The notes beneath the pieces were generated by a model. The model was given only the letters and a program-made list of their open reading frames with translations, was not told the origin of the DNA and did not search any database. Of a DNA stretch of 40,886 bases, positions 1 through 9,290 are shown piece after piece; the stretch's first letter is position 1; each line of letters begins with the position of its first letter. This DNA is from a virus. The stretch is taken from the IMG/VR virus record IMGVR_UViG_3300025892_000048, positions 1 through 40,886 of that record; one strand, written 5' to 3'. The translations under genes were made by a program, and so were the position numbers.

Positions 1-121
1 TACCTCCCATGTCATCGATATGTTTTTCAATAGTATCAGCTTGCTTACCATGTGCTTTAACAGCGCCTCGTAATTCCTCAACAACCGCTTTGAGGTTTTT
101 GTATTTCATTTTAAATGCCAT
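1..121 (-). CDS. Partial tagged small protein (N-terminus only)
   Basis: An open frame begins with ATG at 121 and runs off the left edge, so only the first 40 residues are visible. It opens with MAFKMKYKNLK and continues as a charged, probably helical segment rich in Lys, Glu and Ala. The first six residues are the same tag that opens the genes at 39558 and 40349, with identical bases. It starts 10 nt after the stop of the basic protein upstream and belongs to the same leftward operon. The function is not recognised. The shared tag suggests that it belongs with the other small virion-associated candidates, which is inference. Confidence 0.7.
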   Translation of the reverse strand, partial: MAFKMKYKNLKAVVEELRGAVKAHGKQADTIEKHIDDMGG

Positions 122-131
122 GATTATTTTT

Positions 132-494
132 TTAACAGTTCCACCTACGTCTAGCTGCTTTACCTCTTTCACCAGTCCAGCTTTTTGATCTAGCGCAAAA
201 TGATTTTCTACGACCAGCTGCTTTACTACCTTTCTTAAGTTTAGAAGGAGGTGTGGTTACAGCTGTTTTTAATTTACTACCTGGGTTGTTTCTTTTATAC
301 TCGTTAACACCCTTCTGAGTCATGCCACCACCAGCTGCACCACCTGTTCCAGTTGGATTAGCTTTGTTGAAGTTTTTACCTGGGCCTATAGTTTTGCGTG
401 GATCCGCTTTTTTAAACCCACTACCCACGCCTCCAGCTCTACGTCTACCGCAAGATGTAACAGGAAAAGGATTATTTTTTTGAGTGTAAGCCAT
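132..494 (-). CDS. Small basic Cys-containing protein, C-terminal FCARS...RRRWNC motif
   Basis: This is a 120-residue, strongly basic, Gly/Lys/Arg-rich protein with low-complexity spacers. It starts MAYTQKNNPF, has a Cys-Gly-Arg-Arg-Arg cluster near residue 15, and ends in a compact motif (RRKSFCARS, then ARRRWNC at the very end). From memory this C-terminal pattern recurs in marine phage proteins of unknown function (a DUF6321-like motif), but I could not run a profile. The composition suggests binding to nucleic acid or packaging inside the virion; this is inference. It starts 3 nt after the stop of the barrel-like gene, so it is co-transcribed with it. Confidence 0.75.
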   Translation of the reverse strand: MAYTQKNNPFPVTSCGRRRAGGVGSGFKKADPRKTIGPGKNFNKANPTGTGGAAGGGMTQKGVNEYKRNNPGSKLKTAVTTPPSKLKKGSKAAGRRKSFCARSKSWTGERGKAARRRWNC

Positions 495-497
495 ATC

Positions 498-1541
498 TTA
501 GAAGATCACATAATTTACTCCACACTTAAAGTTGTACCACTCCCTATTCCAGTACTTATTGTACTTACCTTCAACGAACAAACCTAAGTGTTTATTTAAC
601 CTATACCCAAAGATCATACCACCCGAGTAATCAAGCCATTGACCCCCTACAGAGTTGTGATACATAAACTCGTTACCGCTGTCTACATGATAGGGCATAA
701 CGTTTCCCCATGCGTGTAACCAGAAGTCATCCGTGTAGTGGTAGAAATCAAATCCAGCGACAACAGAGTGTTGCAGTAATCTATTTAGCTCACCGCGTTT
801 TCTTTCAGCGTAGTTTGATATAACCTCAGGTATAACAACCGCCTCCCAAACCTCAGTGCTTGTAGCCACAAGCTCTCCTTCTGGTGAGAAGTACTCCGCG
901 TTTGGTACGTCCACTGTGTATCCCTCTTGCAGTGCTAAGTATGTATAATGTATATCATTATTATCAAGCAACCACTCAGCTAGAGGATCGTAGCCATACG
1001 GCTCAGAGGCTCGTTGTGCTATACCTAAGTTAAACGAGAACTTGTCTCCAAGCTTTAGTCTACCTCTTTGTGATGCTTCAAAGTAAGATATATCTGCAAA
1101 GCCATCTTGTAAGTACTCTCCTTTAACAATGTAACTATCTCCCACATATCTTAGGAAGTGATTTTGATCAAGAAATTCTTGACCCATTTGTCTTTTGTAT
1201 TTAACCTCAGCTAAAAACTCTAACCCATTACGCTTACCTACATTAGCTCCGTCAGCCCAAGATGTTTCGCTACCATCGTAAAAGGTTTGCGCTCTATTCT
1301 CGTATCCAAACCTAGCTATCTTACGGACACCCATTGTAAGACTGTAATCGTAAGGAGTCTCTATGTTAGTAGAGTTCAAACCATTACCTACAGACCACAC
1401 TGTTTGATCAGCAACAGAGTTACCTCCGTTAACAGCGGTGTAAAACGTAGAGAACTTAAACGCTTTTTTAAAACCTTGCCCTGAGCATATTAAACAGGAC
1501 AGCATCATTGCTGTTATTAATGTTAATCGTGATAGTAGCAT
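498..1541 (-). CDS. Secreted outer-membrane beta-barrel-like protein
   Basis: This 347-residue protein has an N-terminal export signal: MLLSR, then a hydrophobic stretch (LTLITAMMLSCLIC), then SGQGFKKAF, which resembles Bacteroidota signal peptides ending near a Gln. The mature part alternates aromatic and polar residues in strand-like segments, and the protein ends in an aromatic residue (GVNYVIF), as transmembrane outer-membrane barrels do. It probably inserts in the host outer membrane or is a surface protein. Possible roles are superinfection exclusion, surface alteration or release; none is shown. Its start lies 19 nt inside the end of the giant gene upstream, so translation may be coupled. 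I do not know a named family. Confidence 0.75.
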   Translation of the reverse strand: MLLSRLTLITAMMLSCLICSGQGFKKAFKFSTFYTAVNGGNSVADQTVWSVGNGLNSTNIETPYDYSLTMGVRKIARFGYENRAQTFYDGSETSWADGANVGKRNGLEFLAEVKYKRQMGQEFLDQNHFLRYVGDSYIVKGEYLQDGFADISYFEASQRGRLKLGDKFSFNLGIAQRASEPYGYDPLAEWLLDNNDIHYTYLALQEGYTVDVPNAEYFSPEGELVATSTEVWEAVVIPEVISNYAERKRGELNRLLQHSVVAGFDFYHYTDDFWLHAWGNVMPYHVDSGNEFMYHNSVGGQWLDYSGGMIFGYRLNKHLGLFVEGKYNKYWNREWYNFKCGVNYVIF

Positions 1542-4500
1542 TTACCTGATTTATTTGTTGTTTTCATTTTACACCTTTTACCGTTCGCTTTAACATGGGA
1601 GCATTGCTTCTTTTCTCCGTCAGCACGTTGTTCAACCTTTTCATGTATAGTACAATGGCTTCCACCACCTATAACTTTCTTACCGCAACGACCACCTGAT
1701 CTTGTTGACGCAGCGCAAGTGATATCCTTCTTGCCCTTACTTATCTCTTTCTTCTGATCGTCAATAAAAGTATTTCTATTACCCTCTTTTTTCTCAGCCG
1801 CCTTAATTGTCTTAGCCTCACCCTTTGCATCTACTACGTCTTGGTTTTTAATACCAAAACTCCACTTACTCCAACCAAGAAGCATCGCCACTCTTTTCCA
1901 CGTATCGTGGTCTGAGTTAAGTGCTTCTGATATATTTTGAAACTTGTTATACATCCTACTCAGCGGCACATTTGTTACAGCTTCAGTTACACTAGCAGCT
2001 GCGTCGTATACTGGATTATCAATATCCGTCTTGCCCATATGATCTATAACGTCTTTGTTATACTCCCACGTTTTAAGACCACTGTATATTTTTCTAGCTT
2101 TAATACCTACAGGCGGAGATACGTTAAGACCCTCTATCACCACATTGCCCCAGTCAGGGTCTGTGTAGTAAATTCCATCATTCATCTTTTCACTTTCTTT
2201 CATGAACTTAATAATGACGTTTTTCACTGTGGACACAACCGCTCCACCAATACCAGAGCCACGTAGCAACGTGTCAACCATACCGTTTACAACTCTCTCT
2301 GTTTTCTTGTTTGTTATATCGTCTTCTTCGTCGTCACTAAATAAGGTAGCAAACAAAGCTGTTTGTAATCCATAGAAGATTAAGTTTTGAATACCACCAT
2401 AGTAAACAATTCTAGATAAATTAGCTTTCACATCACCTCTACCATTAACTAAGTCTTGCGCAGCTTTTTTAATCAACCTGTTGTACTGCATAGGTGTATT
2501 TTGGAAAGCTAGTATAAACTTACCAATAGGAGAAGCTTGCTGTTGAGATATCTTATCTGCTCTAGTAGATTGCTGAGTTTCCTCTGCTATCTCCATCATA
2601 TCATCAAACGCTTTTGTCTCTGCTTCAGTTTGAGTCATACCTTCTTTTAAGTATGTCTTAATCCTGTTTCTATAAAACGTAGCACCACCCGTTGCAATAG
2701 CGAAGCTATCCGCAACTTGCGTAGGTGTAAAACCGAGTTGAAGTAAGTAAGCTGTCGCTGCTTTAGCTTTGTTTTTAGAATCTTTAATTTGAGCTAGTAA
2801 CTCAGCTGCGTTAACGTCTGTCTGTATACCAGATCTTCTTTGCTTTAAGAAAGGAGAGTTGAATATCATGGATACATCTTTCCAATACTGCTTTTGATTA
2901 GCAAACGCACCCGATGCTTTGATCATATTGTTATCACTCCAGTTAACAAAGTTAACGTTAGAGATCATCTGCAACATTGCTGACCTAGCGTTCAAGAACA
3001 TGGTGGTACCTATAGAACCGTGTATCCAAGCTGTAAAGTTGTTTAACAACCTATCCTTACCCACGTTCTGTGTGCTACCGGTTTCCATACGGTATAGACT
3101 GTCTTCTAACGCTTCTCTAAAGTTAGAACCATACACAGCCTCTATCTTGTTCATGTTGGCTTCAGAGAATATAATATTTTTATTCTCCACCCATTGCCTA
3201 AGGTTATTACCTCTAGCGTTATCTAACGCTTCTTTTAAATCTAAAGCTATATTACCTCCTGTCCAGTGAGGCCCAGGTTCTACCATGCCACCCGGAGTTT
3301 CACTTATAGAATTAACACCTTGTGCAAACGCTTGAAGCTTAGGATCAGACTCAATCGCGTTTATCAAAGCTGTAGCATCAGCTTGAGATAGCCCAGGTAT
3401 ATCAAGACCCGCTTGACTCCAGTTATATATTCTTATAGCATCCTCGTGTGTATACTCTGTACCCGGTACTTTTTTACCAAGCTTCTTCCTTACGTCAGGC
3501 ATAGCCTTCCTAAGGTTTTTCATATCATTAGCCACCTGCTGCTGAACCATCTTGTGGCGTCTCATACCTTTTGAGAACGGGTCAAATAAGTTTTTCTTAA
3601 ACCACGCGTGATGCTTATTACCTTGCTTACCTCTACCCATAAACGAATACATCAGCCCAGCAAAGTCATCTGCCGAAGGTGGAACAAAGAACTTAAACTT
3701 ACCTTTATTCTTACCACGCTGTCTAGCTTTTGCAGCTGAGAATCTTTTGTCTTTACCTACACCTTTAGTTTCCTCTAGTATCTTATTAAGGTCTAATTGA
3801 CTTTCGTCTATTATATCAGACATCTTTTTAGGACCAGACTTGCTGAACTTTAATCTCGCTTGTTGAACCTTACCTTTTACGTCAAACTGATCAAGCATGT
3901 CCTTAACCGCCTTAACGTTCTGCATAGCATCGTCAGCAAAGTAAAAGTCATTGTAACCCTCACCCACTTTCTCCGCTATCCAGTTAGCTTTAGCCGAAGC
4001 TTCTGACTTACCTAGACCTGTAATATTCTTAAGTGGTATCTTTAAACCTTGCGCATCTAAAAACTGTTTAATAGCTTTTGCTGATTGAGGCGCTCTAGCT
4101 GTAAGTATAAACATATTCTCTGTTCCAAACTTACCAGAAAGCTTCATAGCTTTGTTAAATAATGGCGCCGTCTTGCCGTCAACAACCTTGTTGAATTCAG
4201 AAAAATCAAACTTATACCCTTGCGCTAGCAACTCGCTACCGTGCTTAGCAAACTCTTCAGCACTCAGTTTAAAAGGTTTAGCGGCATAAAAAGTCCCACC
4301 TACTGATAGGTCCTTGCCTATTATATCCTTTAGTTCTCTTGAACCAGGTGCTGGGGCAGGATCTACAGGAGCTGGGTCTAAATAAGAATCACTCTTATAA
4401 AACTTATCCTTGCCCGGAGTCACCGCGTACTCATCGGAGATTTTGCTTTTCTTTGTGCGGCGTTTACCAGGGATAGTCGCGGGGTCTGGAGGTGTGACTA

Positions 4501-7500
4501 TAACATTAGACTTAGTTGTAGCTAACGTGTCATCAAAGTCTAGCACTGTAATACCTTTGGGTTTAGAGCTAGAGCGAGACATCTTGATAGCATTGTCCAT
4601 AACCTTAGTACTAGGCCTTGTGTGTATGTCATTTAAAACTTTCACTTGATTAGCAGTAAACCGTTCCAGTTCTAAGTTATACATAGATTTACCACTTGAT
4701 AGATCGTAAACGTTTTTACCTATAGAAGGATCTAGTATGAAACGTAGATTACCAAGAGGACTGTTAGCGCCTCCAAGATCGTCAAGTCTGTCAGCTAGCT
4801 TTTTAGGTACAAGCGACTGTTCAAAGCCTTTAAGTATAGATGGTGAATCCTGAACAACGGTATTATTGTATATGCTAATAACCGTTTGCGCCGATGCTGT
4901 AGCCGAGTCTTTAACGTGTTCTCCTTTTTGTGACTTAACGTCCTGAACTCCATCAACAAAATATGCTGAAGTGAAAGCAGCCATTGCTCTTTCACCCTTG
5001 TTAAAGTTAGTATTCTTTTGCTTGTCTCGTATTACATATTCAATAGCCTCATCACGAGTCATTTTACCTGTATCAACCTGATGATTAACCCAATCTTGTA
5101 CGCTAGCGTTGTATGCAGTGAATAACTTTTGAGCTGCGGCTAAAGCTTTAGGGTTTAGTTCCCCCTGTGCAAGTTTAACTTTTTTTGCAGCAGGTATATT
5201 CATGCGCTGAATACTTTTAATCTCTCTAAGTAAAGTGTCTGGCCCATCAAAAGTAGACTCAGCAAGTTCTAAATCAGCCTCTACTTTGTAAAACTCATCC
5301 CAAAGTTTCTGAGTCTCAGGTGTTACGTTGGAACCCATATCACTTGCTACCTTGGTTCTAAACTTATCTCTTCTTTCTGTCCTTATGTCTAAAGTGTGCC
5401 CGCTGTTACCTCTGTCGCTGCTACCTTTTAAAATACCGTTTTCAAGAAACCTATAATTACCTTTTACAGTTTGCTCTCTATCCCCTATTTTTTGAGGTAT
5501 AAAGTCAAGAGCGCCCATACTGTATTTATTATAATGGTTTGTTAAACCTTCAACGTCATAAACATACTCACCATCAACGGTCTTTTTTGTTTGGTGACCT
5601 TTGTTTTTTATAAAACCAGCTAGGGATGGTATGCCTCTAGAAACTTGCCCTAAAAACTGAATGTTTACGAACGGCTTAGGTTTATACTTGTTTTCAAACT
5701 CTAAAATAGTTGCATCATGAAGACTTGGATGGTCAACCTCTATCTTGTGGGGGTTAACGTTTTTCAGGATATCACTAGTTTGTTCGTGAGACAGATCAGC
5801 GCTGTCAATTCCTTTTTTCAGGGTTTTAGAAAACTTGATACTAGGGTCTCTGTCTATTTGCTTCGCAAGAACTGAGTTGTGGTTTTCTATTCTTTTATAT
5901 CCTTGCAGATCTTCTATATCTTGAAGTCTATCAGCTACCTCAGGCTGTTGCACTGTCTCCATAGTGGCATCGAACCCAAGTTCGACACCCATCTCCATAG
6001 CTAGCTTATCTTTCCTAGTACCAAGGGTAGATGCGCCTACTTTATACCCAAGAGCGTTCTCCATGTTCTGACCTCTAAAATAAGCCATAACTTTCCTAGA
6101 ACCAGGGTAAGGTAGTTTGGTGATTAGAGTTGGGCCAGAAAGTCTATTGGTTTCTTTAGGTAGCAAGCCATCGCTGATTAACTTGTCAACCTCTGTAGGT
6201 TTAGTTATTCTCTCTGACTTAGTAAATATTCTATTCTCAGGAGCTACGTTACGCTCCATCTGAAGTAATGTTTCTTTTGGAAGAAACTTAAATACAGTAG
6301 GGAAACTTTCCGCTAAGAAGGCATCATATACCTCACCCTTACCTATCATATCTTGGATAGGTTTCTTTAGCTCAGTTCTATAAGCTTTCTGTAATGCGGC
6401 TTTAAACTTCTTAGAGTTTACATCAGGTAGCTTCGTACCAAATGTTTTCATAACAGCGTTACGAACTTTGTCCATCATAGGTTTTTCTAAACCTAGTTCA
6501 GTCCTAAGACCAGAGTACTTGTCTGATTCAGACTTACCTTGTTCAGCTAGCTTTGCTCTTTTAGCTTGAGCAGCCATAGACATGTCCTGTTCTTCAAACG
6601 ACTTTACGCCAGTGTCAGTCTCCGCTGCCACTTGAATAACCGGAGCTCCTTCGGAAGTCTTAGCGTCGATGTCTTTCGATCCGCGCATAGCTTCATCAAC
6701 CTTATACTCCTTGTTATATACGTTACCAGCTTTGTTTCCTATCTGACTATTTATGTAAGCGAACAGGTTGTCGTTTTGCTCTGGCTTAAACCTCTTAATG
6801 TGTGGCGTTATCTCAGAGTAAACCTTTTCAACAAAGTCTCGCGGCACAGGTTTAACCTTATACTTAGAAGCTATAAGAGCATCGAAATAACCATTGTCTT
6901 TTATATCTTTTATAGCAGTGTCAGCACCACCTCTTCTCCAAGATTTATTTGTTTGGTTTTCACCTAGTGCTTTTACGTTTTTAGCAGCAGCTTTCTTCTG
7001 GTCGGAAGTTAGAGATGTTTTTAGATCATCTGTTTCATCGAGACTTACTTTGCCTTTAGTTGCTTTTGCTATACCACTGCTTAAAGCGCCTTTATGTATA
7101 CTCTTATTATACTCTTTTAGAAAACTGTATACATCTTTACCTGTGTCAAACTTTATCTGCTTGAATCCAGCCGCTCTGAGTATAGGCGTAAACACATTAC
7201 CAAGTCTTTCAAATATACTTTCGCTATATGTTATATCCCCATTTTGTATAGCATCCGATGCTAGAGTTATCCACTCATCCGGATTAGCTTCCATATACTC
7301 TGGGGTGTAGTTTTCGCTAGCTCTTTGCTCGACCGCTGACCACTGACTTCCTATTTCTGTTTTAAGTTCACTGATAACTTTCTCAGATATATCTTTATCT
7401 TTTACAGCTTTTCTAAGCACACCATGTAGCAGCTCGTGGTTACCAACGTTCACAGCTCCAGTAGCTCTTGCAACGGTTTTATTTATGATTATTTTATCCC

Positions 7501-9280
7501 CCTTAATGAACCCATCTGAAGCAGCAGCTTCCTCTCCATATTGTTCCTTAATTTGATCGACAGTTAAACTATCGTCAACCTCTAGACCGTATAAAGAACT
7601 ATGTTTCTTTGCAAATTCTAAATTACCCTCAAACACTTTATCGGCGACGATCTCTTTGACAGCTTTAGCTGATTTCTTTCTAGCTCTAACGTCCTTAGTT
7701 CTACCGTCAACTTTCGCGTACTTGGTAATTATATCAGAAATCTGCGTTTCAACGTTCTTTAACTTAACATCTGCGTCTGGAACAGCAAATATACCTTTCT
7801 TTTTAGTATCAGCCTCTGCTTTAGCTCGGTTCTTCTCGAGCTCCACTAAAGCTTTTCTATCGTTAACATCACTCACCTTGGCATCAATCTGCGTCTCTAG
7901 TATAGCGTCGGACTGCTTGGACTGAACGAAACTATTTAGGTTAATATCGTTCTCAACCTGTATGTTTATTTTAGCTAAGTCCTCAGGTGATGTGTTTTTA
8001 TTATTGACAATATCCTCTACAGTCTTTCTACTAACAGTCTCACCGTTTACTTTATACTTAGGTGTTTGGCCCTTTAGTGATTTGTATAATACATCTGAAA
8101 CATTAGCAACGCCTTTAAGTTCTCCAATGGCCTCTAAAGTCGCTTCACCTAAATCAATTTCTTGTCCCGCGGCCGCTTGCCCTGCAACTTCACCGACAAA
8201 ACCTCCAGTCGTCTCAACGCCTGTTGTGGCAACTGCAACTTTCGCTGCGGTTTTTTTACCGCCAGCTTTACCAAGTCTAGCAATAGAACCACCTACACCT
8301 CTAGATAGGCCCATAGTCAAACCCTCAACAGCACCAATGGTTAAACCTCTAGCTAACGAAGCGGACTTTATTCTATCTATAGCATCTTCATCTTCTAAGA
8401 TAGCTCTTATGTTTTCTTTATTAAATTCTTTACCACCTAACTCTTCTTTTAATAAATCAGTAAGAGTTAAACCAGTTTCCATAGCGCCAACTAAACCTGC
8501 GGTAGCTCCAGCCAAACCGCCTGTTACAGCTCCAGCCGTAGACGTGGCAGGGGCGAGCGGACCACCAGCAAGACCCGCTACCGCGCCAATTCCAGCGCCA
8601 CCTACAGCACCGGTAGCTGTCGACACCGCAGTTTCAGGGGCCGCTAAAGAAGTGGCCATAGTTACCGCTGATGTGGTTAAAAATTGTGGAACAAATCCAG
8701 GGTTTTGAGCTATAGCTTTAAGCGTGCCCCATATACCACCACCTTCTTCGGCTTGAGCTTTCTGAAACTCAACTTGCTCTCTACTAGGACCTAAAGCGTT
8801 TATCTCTTCCGCGGCGGTTATGTATGCATCTAAATCTTCATCCGATATACTAGCTCCCTGCCTGTAAACGTCGAAAGCTTCACCAACACTCCCACCGGTT
8901 GCATACCCCTGTTGAGCGGATAACCATAAATCCTCAAAGAAACCACCATCTTCAGGCAGCTCGATTTCTTCAGGTTTATTTTCCTCAGCCACCTCCTCTT
9001 TAGTTAAGTTACCACTTGGAGTTTGCGATTGATTAAGCTGGTTAATAACCTGATCACTTGGATCATCAACAACGGGTTGCTCTAAGGGCTCGCCTAAAAC
9101 ATTAGTCTCCCAAGTGCTATAATCATTTGACGTGTACTCGTTTTCAGTCAACCACCCGTGTATATTTTCTCGAACACCTTTGTCGTTAACAAAGTTATTA
9201 GCCCAAGTGTTTATATCAGACGAGGTTAAGCCAGCGTTATATAGCTCACCGTATATTGATCTTAGTATTTCTTCGTTCAT
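1523..9280 (-). CDS. Giant multidomain virion/ejected-type protein (HExxH peptidase, HAD domain, zinc-like C-terminus)
   Basis: This is a single 2585-residue frame. Visible parts in order: an acidic helical N-terminus; an Ala/Gly-rich hydrophobic region near residues 205-270; an HExxH zinc-peptidase motif (NVGNHELLHG) near 615; a HAD-type phosphatase domain near 1575-1810, with DFDDTLA near 1580, ILTAR near 1727, a Lys near 1757 and FADDA near 1783; a long helical region to about 2450 with a hydrophobic segment near 2300; and two C-terminal modules of identical spacing C-x9-C-x10-C-x2-H near 2525-2583. Size, mix of enzymes and position after the ejection-like genes resemble phage polyvalent or internal virion proteins delivered with DNA. 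Domain calls rest on motifs; the virion role is inference. Confidence 0.8.
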   Translation of the reverse strand: MNEEILRSIYGELYNAGLTSSDINTWANNFVNDKGVRENIHGWLTENEYTSNDYSTWETNVLGEPLEQPVVDDPSDQVINQLNQSQTPSGNLTKEEVAEENKPEEIELPEDGGFFEDLWLSAQQGYATGGSVGEAFDVYRQGASISDEDLDAYITAAEEINALGPSREQVEFQKAQAEEGGGIWGTLKAIAQNPGFVPQFLTTSAVTMATSLAAPETAVSTATGAVGGAGIGAVAGLAGGPLAPATSTAGAVTGGLAGATAGLVGAMETGLTLTDLLKEELGGKEFNKENIRAILEDEDAIDRIKSASLARGLTIGAVEGLTMGLSRGVGGSIARLGKAGGKKTAAKVAVATTGVETTGGFVGEVAGQAAAGQEIDLGEATLEAIGELKGVANVSDVLYKSLKGQTPKYKVNGETVSRKTVEDIVNNKNTSPEDLAKINIQVENDINLNSFVQSKQSDAILETQIDAKVSDVNDRKALVELEKNRAKAEADTKKKGIFAVPDADVKLKNVETQISDIITKYAKVDGRTKDVRARKKSAKAVKEIVADKVFEGNLEFAKKHSSLYGLEVDDSLTVDQIKEQYGEEAAASDGFIKGDKIIINKTVARATGAVNVGNHELLHGVLRKAVKDKDISEKVISELKTEIGSQWSAVEQRASENYTPEYMEANPDEWITLASDAIQNGDITYSESIFERLGNVFTPILRAAGFKQIKFDTGKDVYSFLKEYNKSIHKGALSSGIAKATKGKVSLDETDDLKTSLTSDQKKAAAKNVKALGENQTNKSWRRGGADTAIKDIKDNGYFDALIASKYKVKPVPRDFVEKVYSEITPHIKRFKPEQNDNLFAYINSQIGNKAGNVYNKEYKVDEAMRGSKDIDAKTSEGAPVIQVAAETDTGVKSFEEQDMSMAAQAKRAKLAEQGKSESDKYSGLRTELGLEKPMMDKVRNAVMKTFGTKLPDVNSKKFKAALQKAYRTELKKPIQDMIGKGEVYDAFLAESFPTVFKFLPKETLLQMERNVAPENRIFTKSERITKPTEVDKLISDGLLPKETNRLSGPTLITKLPYPGSRKVMAYFRGQNMENALGYKVGASTLGTRKDKLAMEMGVELGFDATMETVQQPEVADRLQDIEDLQGYKRIENHNSVLAKQIDRDPSIKFSKTLKKGIDSADLSHEQTSDILKNVNPHKIEVDHPSLHDATILEFENKYKPKPFVNIQFLGQVSRGIPSLAGFIKNKGHQTKKTVDGEYVYDVEGLTNHYNKYSMGALDFIPQKIGDREQTVKGNYRFLENGILKGSSDRGNSGHTLDIRTERRDKFRTKVASDMGSNVTPETQKLWDEFYKVEADLELAESTFDGPDTLLREIKSIQRMNIPAAKKVKLAQGELNPKALAAAQKLFTAYNASVQDWVNHQVDTGKMTRDEAIEYVIRDKQKNTNFNKGERAMAAFTSAYFVDGVQDVKSQKGEHVKDSATASAQTVISIYNNTVVQDSPSILKGFEQSLVPKKLADRLDDLGGANSPLGNLRFILDPSIGKNVYDLSSGKSMYNLELERFTANQVKVLNDIHTRPSTKVMDNAIKMSRSSSKPKGITVLDFDDTLATTKSNVIVTPPDPATIPGKRRTKKSKISDEYAVTPGKDKFYKSDSYLDPAPVDPAPAPGSRELKDIIGKDLSVGGTFYAAKPFKLSAEEFAKHGSELLAQGYKFDFSEFNKVVDGKTAPLFNKAMKLSGKFGTENMFILTARAPQSAKAIKQFLDAQGLKIPLKNITGLGKSEASAKANWIAEKVGEGYNDFYFADDAMQNVKAVKDMLDQFDVKGKVQQARLKFSKSGPKKMSDIIDESQLDLNKILEETKGVGKDKRFSAAKARQRGKNKGKFKFFVPPSADDFAGLMYSFMGRGKQGNKHHAWFKKNLFDPFSKGMRRHKMVQQQVANDMKNLRKAMPDVRKKLGKKVPGTEYTHEDAIRIYNWSQAGLDIPGLSQADATALINAIESDPKLQAFAQGVNSISETPGGMVEPGPHWTGGNIALDLKEALDNARGNNLRQWVENKNIIFSEANMNKIEAVYGSNFREALEDSLYRMETGSTQNVGKDRLLNNFTAWIHGSIGTTMFLNARSAMLQMISNVNFVNWSDNNMIKASGAFANQKQYWKDVSMIFNSPFLKQRRSGIQTDVNAAELLAQIKDSKNKAKAATAYLLQLGFTPTQVADSFAIATGGATFYRNRIKTYLKEGMTQTEAETKAFDDMMEIAEETQQSTRADKISQQQASPIGKFILAFQNTPMQYNRLIKKAAQDLVNGRGDVKANLSRIVYYGGIQNLIFYGLQTALFATLFSDDEEDDITNKKTERVVNGMVDTLLRGSGIGGAVVSTVKNVIIKFMKESEKMNDGIYYTDPDWGNVVIEGLNVSPPVGIKARKIYSGLKTWEYNKDVIDHMGKTDIDNPVYDAAASVTEAVTNVPLSRMYNKFQNISEALNSDHDTWKRVAMLLGWSKWSFGIKNQDVVDAKGEAKTIKAAEKKEGNRNTFIDDQKKEISKGKKDITCAASTRSGGRCGKKVIGGGSHCTIHEKVEQRADGEKKQCSHVKANGKRCKMKTTNKSGKCYYHD

Positions 9281-9290
9281 GCTTTACAGC

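Noticed and set aside
4795-4995. Short minus-strand frame in another register
   Set aside because: It is inside the giant gene in a different frame, with no start context or recognisable sequence.
7962-8708. Long plus-strand open frame (248 codons)
   Set aside because: It lies antisense within the giant minus-strand gene and its composition mirrors the complement of the Ala/Gly-rich segment; the same is true of all other plus-strand frames, including 37876-38385 opposite groEL.
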